This document shows, piece by piece, positions 40,601-51,560 of a stretch of DNA of 64,000 nucleotides. The notes below the pieces were generated by a model. The model was not told where the DNA came from. It did not search any database and saw nothing but the letters and a program-made list of their open reading frames with translations. Numbering within the stretch: the first letter of the stretch is position 1; each line of letters opens with the position of its first letter. This stretch comes from Haemonchus contortus (Eukaryota; Nematoda; Chromadorea; Rhabditida; Trichostrongylidae): the NCBI GenBank assembly GCA_000469685.2, contig LS997566.1, positions 2,384,061 to 2,448,060 on the forward strand, written 5' to 3'. Position numbers and translations under genes: made by a program.

Positions 40601-42327
40601 TTACGCAAAATCATCTTTGTAGTAAAAGTTCGTCCTTTATCACAAAGATCTTTGTTATCAGGCGATACAAATATTTAAGATGTCTCCAAAATAAACAGAA
40701 CTGATTAGGCCATGAACTATTTTTGTAACATCGTAAAAATACCACGTGGATTCGTGAGAAATAGGCAGCGTAGCCATACAGGTTCAAGCGATCTCTGATG
40801 AATCAGAAATGACGATGACCACCTTTGCATTAGCGACGTGCAGTAGTCGTAGTGATATCGGGGACCATTCAACAAATAGTTCCAAAAAAATTTAGCAAAC
40901 AAAATGTAATAAATCTTCAGATAAAGTATTTGAACAAATGAATAAACAAATAAACAAAATTTGTACCAAATATTTGTCAAAAAATTCGAAAAAACGCGTT
41001 TTCGAAATATCGATGGCAACTTAGACTAGCTTCAGGCTGATTCCCTGATTATTACCTTTTGTGGTGCACTCTAAAAGTGTATAAAAAATAAGTGAGTAAA
41101 TAAATAAATAAACTCCGCGTACAGTCCTTTTCGGGACGGTTCATGATATATCATGACACCGATTCACATAATTTCACCAAAGGTAATAGGGCGCAGGCAA
41201 AAAATGACAACATAACCTGTGAAATCTATAGATTGAAGCTAAAATAGGAATATCTGAGCGCCGTGGTACTATGAATCGCTGGATTGCCGCTAGTTTTGCC
41301 TCACAATAAGGCAAAAACTCGACGAAGAAGAAGTAGTTGTGTGCACTCAAACAGCTCTAAGCATTTTGAAGACGGTCGAATGTATGGCGCATACAAGACA
41401 GGGAACTACCACCATGAAGTGCTGGATCACTGATCTTGGCACGTGACAGATCCTCCAGCTTGAGGTCTGAAAAGCCCACCGCCTCTCGTTTTGAAAGATG
41501 CTGCATTGTTGCATGGGATTAGCGATGTTGGAAGTCGGTTGCTTGATAGTTAATTCGTCCTGGAGTACAGAAGGGACGAGATGTGAAGCAGGCCAGCCTT
41601 CGTGAGCCACCGTATTCCTCATACACTAATTTTGATGCCATTAGATCTCCCATAAAGTATCAATGTCTGGAGTTCTTATGCATCCCTTTTCCAACTACGT
41701 ATGACATCAATTCTCAGCAGGATATTGAATCACCTTAACGGCATCTGAAAAGAGGCTTAGGGGAATGTTGGCGTCACGGATTTACTACTGTAAGCCGTTC
41801 ACTGTCACTCATCAGAAATCCCAGCTGTACACCTCATCCTTTAGAAAAACAACTTTTTTCACGTCAAAAACGGATTTCCACATTGTCACGTGATAAGCCG
41901 ATTCTGAGTGCATCGGATAATCGGGTACTCTTGCAACTAGTTCCTATTACATAGCTAGATGACGTTTACTAATAGAAGTAGTCAACTAATCTGCTGCCAT
42001 CCGGAAATGAGGCCTGAACGACTACTAAATAAAGACACTTGCAGTTTCTTCCGATGCTGAGGGTGATACTTCAGGGAGATCTTTTTTCACCAAAGCTCCT
42101 CATTATTCCTACTCCGACTGAACAATTACTACCCCGCTCTCAAAATTTTCAAAAGGTTTCCTGAATTCAATTCAGAAACTCCAAATCGAATCTATGTATT
42201 TATAAGTTTTATCCGTAACTTCCGTACAACAACCCAAAAACGTCTCTATGTCCTGAATAAAATTTCCGCCGTCACACCTCATCAACGACATACGTATGGA
42301 TTCATAGGAATTTGAGAGTAGCTCTGA
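34682..42327. other. No well-supported gene
   Basis: No exon chain is recognised. A minus-strand open frame at 35978-36256 includes a hydrophobic run (MAAAIAIMLLV) but has no splice or family support. A plus-strand acceptor (AATTTGCAG) at 38128-38136 opens 32 codons to a stop (38137-38235) without an identifiable upstream exon. Another open frame of 94 codons at 38362-38646 is lysine-rich and unsupported. A SINE-tail fragment (GTCGAATGTATGGCGC) lies near 41377. Confidence 0.4.
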
Positions 42328-42585
42328 GTGGCTCACCGTAGCAGGCATGATCCGCAGATCGAATCTCGGACTGATACCCGCCCAGGCAGGGCTAACCAGG
42401 CCCTCAATTTTTTGGGGTAAGCACCGGACTGGTCAGGAAAGATAAAAGCACTGACTTATAATACATCGGCTGGCCACCACCATTCACTGTATTAGGCAGG
42501 TACGCAATCGAAACGCTTTTTTTTAAATTCTGCATGAAAATCGACCGTAAGAGCGCAGCCCCAAAACGGGCTTCTTCAATGCTCA
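42328..42585 (+). repeat. SINE-like repeat copy
   Basis: Head with GTGGCTCACCGTAGCAGG and a box-B-like GATCGAATCTCGG, then CCCGCCCAGGCAGGGCTAAC, the core block AAAGCACTGACTTATA and TCGGCTGGCCACCAC. The tail is diverged and the end is approximate. Confidence 0.6.
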
Positions 42586-43030
42586 AAGACTTTTACTTTA
42601 GACAGAAGCAGAGATCATTCCTAGCTTCTTATCCGTATCTCCAATGAAAGACATTAAATAATGCTAATCAACAAAAGCCCATTTCAGCTGCAATTCAATG
42701 AGTCTCATGCGCAATTATAAACAGCCATAAGCGTTTTCCTCAATGGATTACAGCCTTCGCTTCGAAATATTATATTACAATTACGGTTATTAAAGTAGCG
42801 ATCGGCTATTCTGTTAGAATGCAAAAAATCACAAGACATATGGCGGAGCTCAATGGCTGGAGCAAGAGTTTGGAAATGGGGACGCGAAATTGCCACGAAA
42901 CTATCATAAGTCAATATGAACCATGTTTCTAAGAGGAAACCTTGTAAATCTACTTTACTTAGGTTCACAGGTATATGTTTACTTTTTTTATATGAGAACT
43001 TACTTTAACAATTTGTATATTCGACTAATC

Positions 43031-43275
43031 GAAGGATGTGGTGTCGTGGCAAGTGACACACCTCACACACACATGGTAGCGGGTTCGAAATTCCGGATCA
43101 ATATCTGCCTTGGCTAACCAATCATTCTATCCTCCGGCGTCGGTTAGTTGGTTCCAGACTCGTCTGAGAGGATAAAAGTACTGACTTGTATATCAGTTAC
43201 CGCCAGACATGATATAAGCTACATACACATTCAATACTCCACTACGATTCTGGAATTAATGCCCCAAGTCTTTTC
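43031..43275 (+). repeat. SINE-like repeat copy with best-preserved tRNA-like head
   Basis: The head GGATGTGGTGTCGTGGCAAG resembles box A. A GGGTTCGAAATTCC block 40-50 bases on is close to a canonical box B. These spacings match a pol III tRNA-type promoter. The body has GGATAAAAGTACTGACTTG and the tail CCACTACGATTCTGG. This copy gives the clearest support for a tRNA origin. Confidence 0.65.
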
Positions 43276-43302
43276 ATCCTTTATCAAAACTTGGGTATAG
43301 GT

Positions 43303-43582
43303 GATGTAGCGCCAACTAACGCAATATCACACGCGATCACGAACACATTGTCCAAGAAACAAATCCGGATTGCTACCCACCCAGGTCAATGAAATCTTCC
43401 ATCTCATCAGGGTCGGTGAAGTGGTATCGAACTCATCTGGGAGGATTCAAGCACTGACTTATACATCGGTAGTCACCACCAATCATAGTATAGGCCGCAT
43501 CCGCATTCAAACGCCACCACAATTCTGAATGTAAGTCGAATGGGCAGGGCGCATACCAAAAACGAGATCAATCAACCACCGG
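43303..43582 (+). repeat. SINE-like repeat copy, tandem to previous
   Basis: Second copy directly downstream in the same orientation. It has CACCCAGGTCAATGAAATC in the body, GGATTCAAGCACTGACTTAT in the core, and tail CGCCACCACAATTCTGAATG followed by GTAAGTCGAATGGGCAGGGC. Confidence 0.6.
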
Positions 43583-45108
43583 TAGAGGTCTGAGACTTCA
43601 CATCCAACCACTACATTGTCTATACTTACAATAGACGGTTCCGTAGCACTAAATTTAGAAAACCATGAAACTTGACCCTAGCGTCAAATAATATTCATAT
43701 ATTAAGAGATATACCTCTTGCTAAATGCCATGAGGTATATCTACAAATATATGACACATATCAATTCAACATAAAATATTATTACAACTATCATTATTCC
43801 ATTCACTCATTATTATTTGATTCCTTCAAATTGTTCTTTTTTTTCGAAAAATACCAAATTTTAGAAGAAGTGACTTCCAAAAGCCATATCTACGTTCAAG
43901 CTTTCATCAGTTTTATTGCGTTATTTATGTACACATTTCTTTTCAGTTGTGTTGTTGACTCACTCGATTATGCAATCGTAAATGGACACATAAATAAAGT
44001 TTCTGTCAACAAGTCCAAGACGAATCGAATGAAGTCAATTACTCAACGATTACCGGAAAAACAGCTTTTTTCTTTGTACTGCAAGTATGCTGAAACGCTG
44101 CTGTTAGAAACTTGTTTTTAAAAAATTTTCCAAACGCTTACGAAAGAAAATTAATTTATGATGACAGAAGCATACAAAAAAAAGCGGACTTCACATGTAC
44201 ATGATACTAATGAGTTTGACACCTATAGAATTAAATTTAGGAAAAAATGCTCAAAAAAATTAACTTGAAGAATTTTTATAAATCAAAAATTCCTAGGATA
44301 GGGACAAAGTCGAAATGCGGGAGGTTTTGACGGAAATGCACTCCCAGAACACCTCTACATCTCTGGGTGTAAGAAAACGCCGCGACGAAAGGAGAAAGGC
44401 GATGACGTACTTGTTGACATTTCATTTCTTATTACGCCATGCACTCTCCCTCCGCCCATAATTCCGTGAAGGGTTGTTGGCGTTTGATGGTTCTATCAGT
44501 ACCCAAACCGACTTTATTGATGTAAAACTTTCCGACTTTTCCTCTTTCGATCAAAGCGGCATTTGATACTGCGTGAGGACGAGAATATCACAAAGCTTCG
44601 AAAGACGGTAACAACTTTTTCACACCTCTATAGTCTGAAGGGAGCGCAGCATTAGTGCTTGAAGAGAACCTCAAAAAGAGTAATTGTCAGAGACCAGCTA
44701 CGAAATAACAGGATGGATTGGACTCTTTACGATGAGGAATGCGCCACGCATTACGACTTCCATTCACAACTGTGAAAGTTTTCAAACTCCTTTTTTTTCA
44801 GAAATTTTGTTAGATCATCTGCTGCTCAAAATGTTCCAGCTACTGGAACCCAGATAAACGGTAGGCTCACATAACTAATGCAAAATTTGATCCAATGGCT
44901 ATGAAAACGATGGTATGATGGCGCCTCTTGCCAATGCTTTATATCATTTTAAGACTCTCAGGGCAGTTTAGATCTATGATATTCTTATTAAACCTATTTA
45001 TACTATAATTGAAGAAGATTCAATAGATTTTTCGAAAATCCTACTTCTAATCAAAGGAATTCAGAAAAATAACCAGTAAAAAGGTGAATTTTGCGAGATT
45101 AGCCGAAG
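43583..45108. other. AT-rich stretch, no supported gene
   Basis: The open frame 43672-44121 (149 codons) is AT-rich, with no motif, splice site or conserved look, and may be chance. A small hairpin occupies 43707-43742. A possible exon near 44803-44861 (acceptor TTTTTTTTCAG, donor GTAGGC) has no partner that I could join in frame. Confidence 0.35.
43707..43742. repeat. 11 bp perfect hairpin
   Basis: AGATATACCTC (43707-43717) pairs with GAGGTATATCT (43732-43742) across a 14-base loop. No function can be assigned. Confidence 0.75.
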
Positions 45109-46698
45109 ATGAGTATGTGTGAGGACAAGTTTCCATTTGCAAGCATAGGGATAAAATTCCTGTTTGGGAAGAGATTTTTCTCTACCAGATGCATTTTTTT
45201 TCTGGCAGATTCAATTGCTAATACATTCATAAGCCATTTACTTCTACTCTACCCTGGTATTGTTGAAGAAAGTAATAAGCAACTTGCACAATATGAGTAG
45301 GAAAACGACTCCACAGCTCACACTGCGTTTCTTGCGGCTTCTGGCGAAATTGTACGATCTGAACAGGAAGATACCCTACCATCCACTGAACACTCGCGAC
45401 CTGCCACCAGCTCCTATCACAGAGGTACTAGCTGAACAAGAAGTTCTGCAACATCGACCAGTAGAGTTGATTGCTGACTGGTAGGGTGATGGAACCAATG
45501 GATGACGAATTTTATGAGCGCCATTATCAACTTGTTATCGAAGAAGTAGGCGAAATCTGTTTATGTTGATAGAGTGAACTTTGATCTGTTTTGTTGAATG
45601 GTTCAAGTTATTTATGTCAAAAAAAAACCTGGTTTTTTTTGTAGACAAAACAACTTATTTTGTGACCTTCAAAAACCTCTATTCAGTGGGGGAATCTTCC
45701 CATATTCCAACGTTTATCGTTAACAACCGGTTATTAGCCATCAATGGTGACATGGGCGTTGTTTACAAAAAGAAATACAACGCGCATCATAAGCATTGTT
45801 CGGAAATGACGTGACAGTCGTTGCAATTTGATACGCGGGGAAGATAAAATGTTAGAACAAAGTGCTGGTGGGATTGAAACAATGGGGACTTTACATCTCC
45901 AACAATAACCGTTTTTACCTATGCCCTTCTCAAAAGATCAGATAAAGGAAGCATTTCACCCAAAGACCGGATTCGGGGTTGAAAAAGAAGGAAAAACGAA
46001 ATGAATTTTCTACGTATTTGGAAGCCTTTCTTGATCTGGGCATCCAATTCCTACAACTATTAAGGGCTTCTATGCCGAACAAGTTTTTAAGAGAGTGACT
46101 GATTAACTTTAATTTTTGATGAACTTGCCGAAACGTTAGGCGAAATTAATGTTCTGCAACTGGATAAACCTGTTCTTAGAAGCATTGAGTACCATCAAGA
46201 GGAATCGGACTCTCTTGGACTGAAGCTACAGATTTCATGAGGTCTTTATCCGTCTTTGAAGAAACCAGAGAAATCATTTGCCTTTCAAAAGTGACCCACA
46301 AGTTTGTGGCCGAAAAAATGCGACCAAATTATCACTACTGAAATATTATTGAGAAGATAGCAATTGAGTCAAGAAAGTGGTCTCCAGAAGTCATGTTTTC
46401 GGAACCACAACTTTTTGACCATTTCCTAGTATCTCAGAAATATGGTGAGGAAATCTGATGTTAAAAAAACGGAGTGACTTTCAAGCGACAGCAAGTCCAA
46501 AATGAGCTAACAGGACTTAAAAGCGAGAAACAGTCAACTCAAGCAGAGACCGATCCCTTACCTACGGAGGTGAAACAATCTCTTCTCCCCTACACTAGCT
46601 TACGCGCAGTTTTCACTACAAAGGCCTCAGTTATGATTTTATTTTACTTTACAATTTGTTGGGTTAATAGTCAATCGCAAAGGTTTATAAGTTCATAA
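45109..46698 (+). pseudogene. Patch of coding-like fragments, family unknown
   Basis: Several frames carry protein-like segments that cannot be joined cleanly. They include 45260-45484 (containing FLRLLAKLYDLNRKIPYHPL and LPPAPITEVLAEQEVLQHRP), about 46107-46240 (FDELAETLGEINVLQLDKPV), about 46330-46455 (SRKWSPEVMFSEPQLFDHFL) and 46474-46698 (QQVQNELTGLKSEKQSTQAE). They lie on one strand with stops and frame changes between them and few convincing splice sites. This looks like a decayed gene or element, but composition alone suggests that, and I recognise no domain. Chance frames remain possible. Confidence 0.25.
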
Positions 46699-47419
46699 AT
46701 TCAGTTCATAAATTCAGAACTATAAGCTTGCTCTAGACCAGTGTTGATAGCCTTTAACACAAGCACACTTTTTTCCGAATCATAGCAGTAAACTTCCCCC
46801 AAGTCTCTTATGGAAAGCAAAAATCATAAAATTATTCATGCAAACAGGCTTGTCTCAAAACTTCTTGTACACAGGTAATGAAGGCAGTATATTACACAAA
46901 ACTGTGATCATTAAAGTGCTACCTAGCACTTTAACAAAAAAGCGATAAAATATGGCTACACACTGGATATCTATGTCAGACGAGATGTAAGACCGTACCT
47001 GTCTCGCTAGTGATGTTGCTCTAACATTTTACTGTCTTTTGGTAGGACCTGACTTAATGCACCCGGAGAATCGGCTCATAATGATCAGAAGTTGATGGGA
47101 CCCTTTTCTGCACAATTCGAAACCTCAAAAAAGTCTTCTAAGACTTACTGGATCAGAATGTTATGAAATCCTCATAAAAAAAATTAGGAGAAACTTCTAT
47201 TAGCAGATTTGCGCCTGTTCCACTTCACTTTATTCAAACAATAGCTACTGTATCTGCTTATAAACTACTAATTATTTCCGTCTTGAAGACAATGAGCTTC
47301 ACAAATTCTGGGAACGGCTAGAATCAAGTTTTGCTCAGAACCTAAAAGGGGCTAACCCTGTCCAAGCAAGGTAGCCCTTCCAAAGCGAAGCGGTTAGGGA
47401 TTTTCGCATATTACCCGCT
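46699..47419. other. No gene seen
   Basis: AT-rich sequence without a supportable reading frame, running up to the left target duplication of the hairpin MITE. Confidence 0.4.
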
Positions 47420-47679
47420 GGGGGACGGTACGAAAGTGCGTCCGAGGGAGGGCGCGACGAACTGCACGGCGGAGTTCGTGACGATTTGAACGGCTCTGAC
47501 GCCAATTTTTGGGGCACAAACTCGAAGTAAACTAATCAAGCAGGGTCAGGTTATCCTTCTAATCTACTTTACTTCAAACTTGGGCTCCAATGACAGGCGC
47601 CGAACTCGTTCAAACCATCACGAACTTCGCCGCGCAATTTGCCGCGCGCATCCTCGGACGCACGTTCGTACACATACCC
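47420..47679. mobile_element. Hairpin MITE copy 1, 9 bp target duplication
   Basis: A 260 bp GC-rich palindromic element. The left end GGGGGACGGTACGAAAGTGC is complemented by the right end GCACGTTCGTACACATACCC, and the inner parts (GAGTTCGTGACGATTTGAAC against TTCAAACCATCACGAACTTC) also pair. The 9-mer TTACCCGCT flanks both sides (47411-47419 and 47680-47688), a perfect target-site duplication. There is no coding capacity. The second copy at 50394-50654 is the same length and inserted in reverse orientation. GGG termini with 9 bp duplications fit Mutator-like or Merlin superfamilies; which one is undetermined. Confidence 0.85.
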
Positions 47680-47688
47680 TTACCCGCT

Positions 47689-48425
47689 CAGCGTGAGCAC
47701 CCCAAAGATCCGTAACCCCTCATGGAAGGATGACGTCAGAAATTGCAGCTTTTGCAAAACCTCACCCCGTTTTCGCGCTCAACGTAGGGGAACAGCACAA
47801 TCGTGATATATCAATTTTGAAAAGCGGTGCGTCTTCGACAAACTTTATTTACATACAGCAAATAGTGACATACTGATCAAATCTTGAAGAGTAGGTACGT
47901 ATGAGAAAACATTGCACATAACAAAAATCAAGTGAAGATAATCAAATTCTCAAAACCGTGCTCTTTGTAGAAGCTTATCCCTCTAACAGGTGTTACGCCG
48001 ATTGCGAAGATATGCTGAAACCTCAGCATCTTTACCTGCCATACTTTCACCAAATTAAAACTTAAGAAGACATTGTGGTTTCAGCACAAGAGTTTCAGAC
48101 GGAAAGAGCCAGAAGGACACTTCCGCGTGCGGTCGCTTCCTCACTATTGTTTTAAAAATTGAAAAAGTTTTCCCTACGCCATCGTTGAAGGACGATGCAG
48201 CCTAACGATTGCATCTGACTCTTGGTCGCAACGGCTAGAGAACGGACGACTGGAAGGGGCTAGCGTTAGGACGATACAAAAAATACACTTATCAGGCAGA
48301 GGTGGGTATATTTACAAGCCAGACGCAATGCTCACTATAATTGATGAGGTTAGGCACCTATTACAGCCAAATCGGACGAACTCTACAAATTTCATTTGGG
48401 AATGAAATAGAATAATAACCAACCA
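47689..48425. other. Downstream of the gene run, no gene seen
   Basis: No further reading frame continues the minus-strand gene run beyond the LAMTOR2 stop codon. No AATAAA is visible near that stop on the minus strand. Confidence 0.4.
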
Positions 48426-49519
48426 TTAGACATTTCTTGATACCACAGATATTGGGCCATCGAGGTATTTGGCTAGAGCGTGAAGCTTGGCCCGTAGTAA
48501 ACCCAATTGACAGTCTTTAGATGCCTTAAACGAAAACAAAATTTCGACGGAGGCAAGTATTCTGAGAAACTCAAAAGAAACGAAAGCTAAAAAATCGCCT
48601 TATTAGGTCCACTTTGACTACTCATTTGAATGATAATCTACAGGATTTACCTTCAAAGCAAGCAGCATGTTGGCTACTCGGGTTGCAGCAATGATACCAT
48701 CTTCACATACAAACATGGCCTCCTTCAAATCTTCTCGTCCACCTAAACTCTGATATAAACACCGCAGAATCATATATATGGATGTAGTATCTAGCCTTTT
48801 TTATCAAACGATTCCCAGATACTGGAGATCAAAGCTGCAGAAATGTTTGCGTGGTCCTTTCCAATACCGAAACCATTGTAGGCCAGCAATAGACCTAAAC
48901 GGTTGGATTTATTTCCAAAAAAGTTTTCAATTCCTGTCATACATAACGTTATCGGTTATTTGTCGCGCTATCTGTATTCATGAACGAAGAACCACCGAGG
49001 ACTGTCCCGGAAACACCCCTACTAATCTACAAGAAAAAATGGATAAAAGCAGTTATTACGATAAAAGGAGGGTGTGAACCTCGTCTTCAAAGAGGAAAAT
49101 GTTGGTGATCAATGATGTGGATCAGTTGAGGGGAGCCATTCACTCTTTGAAGAGCGGTACCGTCTGATTTCAACATTGAGCGCAAACGAACGGTGTACGT
49201 CGGTGCACAACGTCCAACGATTTAGGTCATAAAAATGCGTATTAAGGACTGATTGTGCCACGGAGTCGCGAACATTCCCAAAAGACCGTGGCCTAGACTG
49301 CTGAGTAGCTCTTATTCATTACTTCTTCATTTCTACCTACAGATTCACAAAAAAACTCATTTGCTCGTTCCTCTCTGGCCGATCATAAAGCTCACTATGG
49401 GTGGGCAGAAAAGAACGAGAAATCAGGGACACACCTTCACGGTTGAACAGCAACGCTCCGGTGACTCCTGCAGTGTTGGCCTGCCCAAGTACTTCTTCCA
49501 GAGCTTTTTGACGTAACAT
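48426..49519 (-). CDS. lmtr-2: Ragulator complex subunit LAMTOR2
   Basis: Roadblock/LC7-fold subunit of the lysosomal Ragulator complex. In the known family it pairs with LAMTOR3 and anchors Rag GTPases and mTORC1 signalling at the lysosome. Exons on the minus strand: 49519-49435, 48894-48810, 48747-48651 and 48524-48426, giving 121 residues against about 125 in mammals. The start MLRQKALEEVLGQANTAGV matches the family N-terminus. Further on are LLLAYNGFG, SAALISSIWES, EDGIIAATRVANMLLALK and GLLRAKLHALAKYLDGPIS. The open frame runs further upstream, but a CCAG splice acceptor abuts this ATG (49520-49521), which fixes the start by trans-splicing. It begins 196 bases past the RPB9 stop, same strand, so an operon is likely. 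Intron 2 is odd: the obvious CAG acceptor breaks the frame, and only the AG two bases further in (CAGAG) keeps it. That boundary is therefore less sure. Confidence 0.88.
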
Positions 49520-49521
49520 CT
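49520..49521 (-). promoter_or_regulatory. Trans-splice acceptor abutting lmtr-2 ATG
   Basis: Minus-strand AATCCAG directly followed by ATG with no upstream exon. This is typical of a spliced-leader addition site in a downstream operon gene. Confidence 0.55.
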
Positions 49522-49715
49522 GGATTTTCATAAAATTTTGCATGAACTCAGAATTGATTTCGGATGGTGCAAATATTTTACACTGTTCGACAGAATACCT
49601 TATCAAAGACAATATATTTTTCAGAGTGTTTATGTACATGCTTTCAAAAATACAGGAAAAAAAACAAGAGGCGTCAACAAATAAATACAAATCAAGTTGA
49701 TTGCAAAAAGTCTCG

Positions 49716-50894
49716 TCACTCCGTCCAACGATGACTGCATGTAGTGTCTACGCACACATAGTAGAGCCTCATCTCCTCCTGAACGAAGTCGAGTGAAATG
49801 TTAGGAAGAACGACTTTACTTCGTCGGTAAAAAGTGAACAGGCCTCACCTCTGCTCTTCTGGTTTGGGCTTGGAAGAAAACTGCTTGAGTACCTCCACAC
49901 TTTGGGCACGGATGATCTTCAGTTTTCGGCAGCGTAGGATCATGCACAACGTCAGCACAAATTTGAGTCAACTCACTAATAGTAATGCATACTTCAAGAG
50001 AAACCATGAAAAACGGGCACAAAAAGTTAACCCAAACAAATACTTACTCGACTTCGTGTACCAGCTTATTTACATATATACATGGATTGTCGGCAATCTG
50101 TTTATGATCACAGTTTCTGCATGCATACATAAGTTGACGATGTTCTTTGTCTTCTCGAGGATAGAGCATGTTATTGCTAAAGAGATACGATACATCAAGT
50201 GAGAAGATCCGATCAGCACATTTTCAAATGAAAAATCTTGATGGATGTAATCTCGATTTGCTTTGAAAGCTCGCTAAAAACGGTGCGATAAAGCAGCGCT
50301 AACAACTTTCTATGGTCAAGGATGCTTTGGAGACATTTCTGGACGATTACATAAGATATTATAACAAAGGGAAGGCACCACTCCACAGAAGCTGGGTATG
50401 TGGACGAACGTGCATCCGAGCACGCGCGCGGCTATTTGCGCGGCGAAGTTTGTAACCATTTGAACGACTTTAGCGCCCATCATTGGGGCCCAAATTTGAA
50501 GTGTAGTAGATTAGAAGGATCATCTGACTCGATTAAACTATTCTACTTCGAGTTTGTGCAACGAAAAGCGGCGTCAGAGTCGTACTAATCGTCACGAACT
50601 TCGCCGCGATATTTGCCGCGCGCGTCCTCGGACGCACGTAGTGCACGTCCCCCCATAGAAGCTTCGTCCGACAGACTGTGATTAATTAACTAATCCGGTA
50701 TGAATTCTTGAAAAGGTCACTGTTAAGGACCTTTTTGGCCACGTCACTAAATGTGAGAACAGATCCGAATAGTGCAATACAGTTTTTCTACCTGGACGTG
50801 AACTTGGGTAACCTCACCAAAGTTCTCTCAATAACAACAACTCCACTTACCATTCTGGACAGAATTTGATGCCAACGAAACCAGGGCCACTCAT
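49716..50894 (-). CDS. rpb-9: RNA polymerase II subunit RPB9
   Basis: Small zinc-binding core subunit of RNA polymerase II, involved in fidelity and elongation (family knowledge). Exons on the minus strand: 50894-50851, 50176-50048, 49975-49849 and 49778-49716. All phases agree and all donors are GTAAGT or GTGAGG. The product is 120 residues, close to the usual length. The N-terminal zinc ribbon uses C12, C15, C34 and C37 (FCPEC, YACRNC). The linker [20 protein letters not shown] and [11 protein letters not shown] are family signatures. The C-terminal TFIIS-like ribbon uses C81, C84, C109 and C114, ending TCSHRWTE. It lies between the BSDC1-like gene (667 bases upstream) and lmtr-2 (196 bases downstream), all on one strand. 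Intron 1 (50177-50850) contains a 261 bp hairpin MITE. A possible trans-splice acceptor lies at 50913-50914, 18 bases before the ATG. Confidence 0.95.
50394..50654. mobile_element. Hairpin MITE copy 2, inside RPB9 intron 1
   Basis: A 261 bp palindromic element homologous to copy 1 along its whole length when reversed. Its left end GGGTATGTGGACGAACGTGC matches the right end of copy 1, and its right end CGTCCCCCC matches the left end of copy 1. It is flanked by ACAGAAGCT (50385-50393) and ATAGAAGCT (50655-50663), a 9 bp target duplication with one mismatch. It lies entirely in the 674 bp first intron of rpb-9 and accounts for much of its length. Confidence 0.85.
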
Positions 50895-51560
50895 GATGAA
50901 GAAGCTCACCACCTTAAAGCAACTGACGAGCATATCGCTCAACATCGAAAATACATGCACGTTAAAAGCATGGTAGTATCAAAATGATTCAACATAACGT
51001 CCGGCCCCAATGGCCGTCAATAACATCTTCGTGGCATCCTGATAACCGTTTATGGAAATAAATGAAAACGCCGAACTCTGCTATACAGCTAGAACTTATG
51101 ATGAACTGGAGAAGGATTCATCAGGAAAAATCTGATACATAGAACATGTTTAAAAATGACTGATTTCGTAGAGAAAAATTAGGTAAAGGTATGTACAAAG
51201 GGATTGAAATTACGAAAGAAAACGCAGAGGACAATATTACAAACCCATCAACAAGCGGCTCACTTGTAAGATGTGCGAATTTCACCGACAAATAACATTT
51301 TTTATAATACAATGCGCACCACTTCTATAACTATGTGAGCTCAGTGACTAATCCCCGATATCACAACGGATAGAAGAAAAGAGGAGAAAGTTACCACCAA
51401 CTGGTATACGAAAAAAACTTCCTAAAATCACTAATGACAGAAGTTAGAAAAGTTCACAACAGAAGCCCCTAACGAAATGTCAATGAAGCTGATTCTCCAA
51501 AGAAATGAAAAAGTTGTAGCATGAAAAACAATAATTTTGTACAAAGTTTTACTGTTATAC

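Noticed and set aside
43672..44121. 149-codon AT-rich open frame
   Set aside because: Composition explains it; no motif or splice site found.
49337..49690. Longer 117-codon version of the LAMTOR2 first exon
   Set aside because: The upstream part does not match the family and an acceptor abuts the internal ATG, so the shorter start is preferred.
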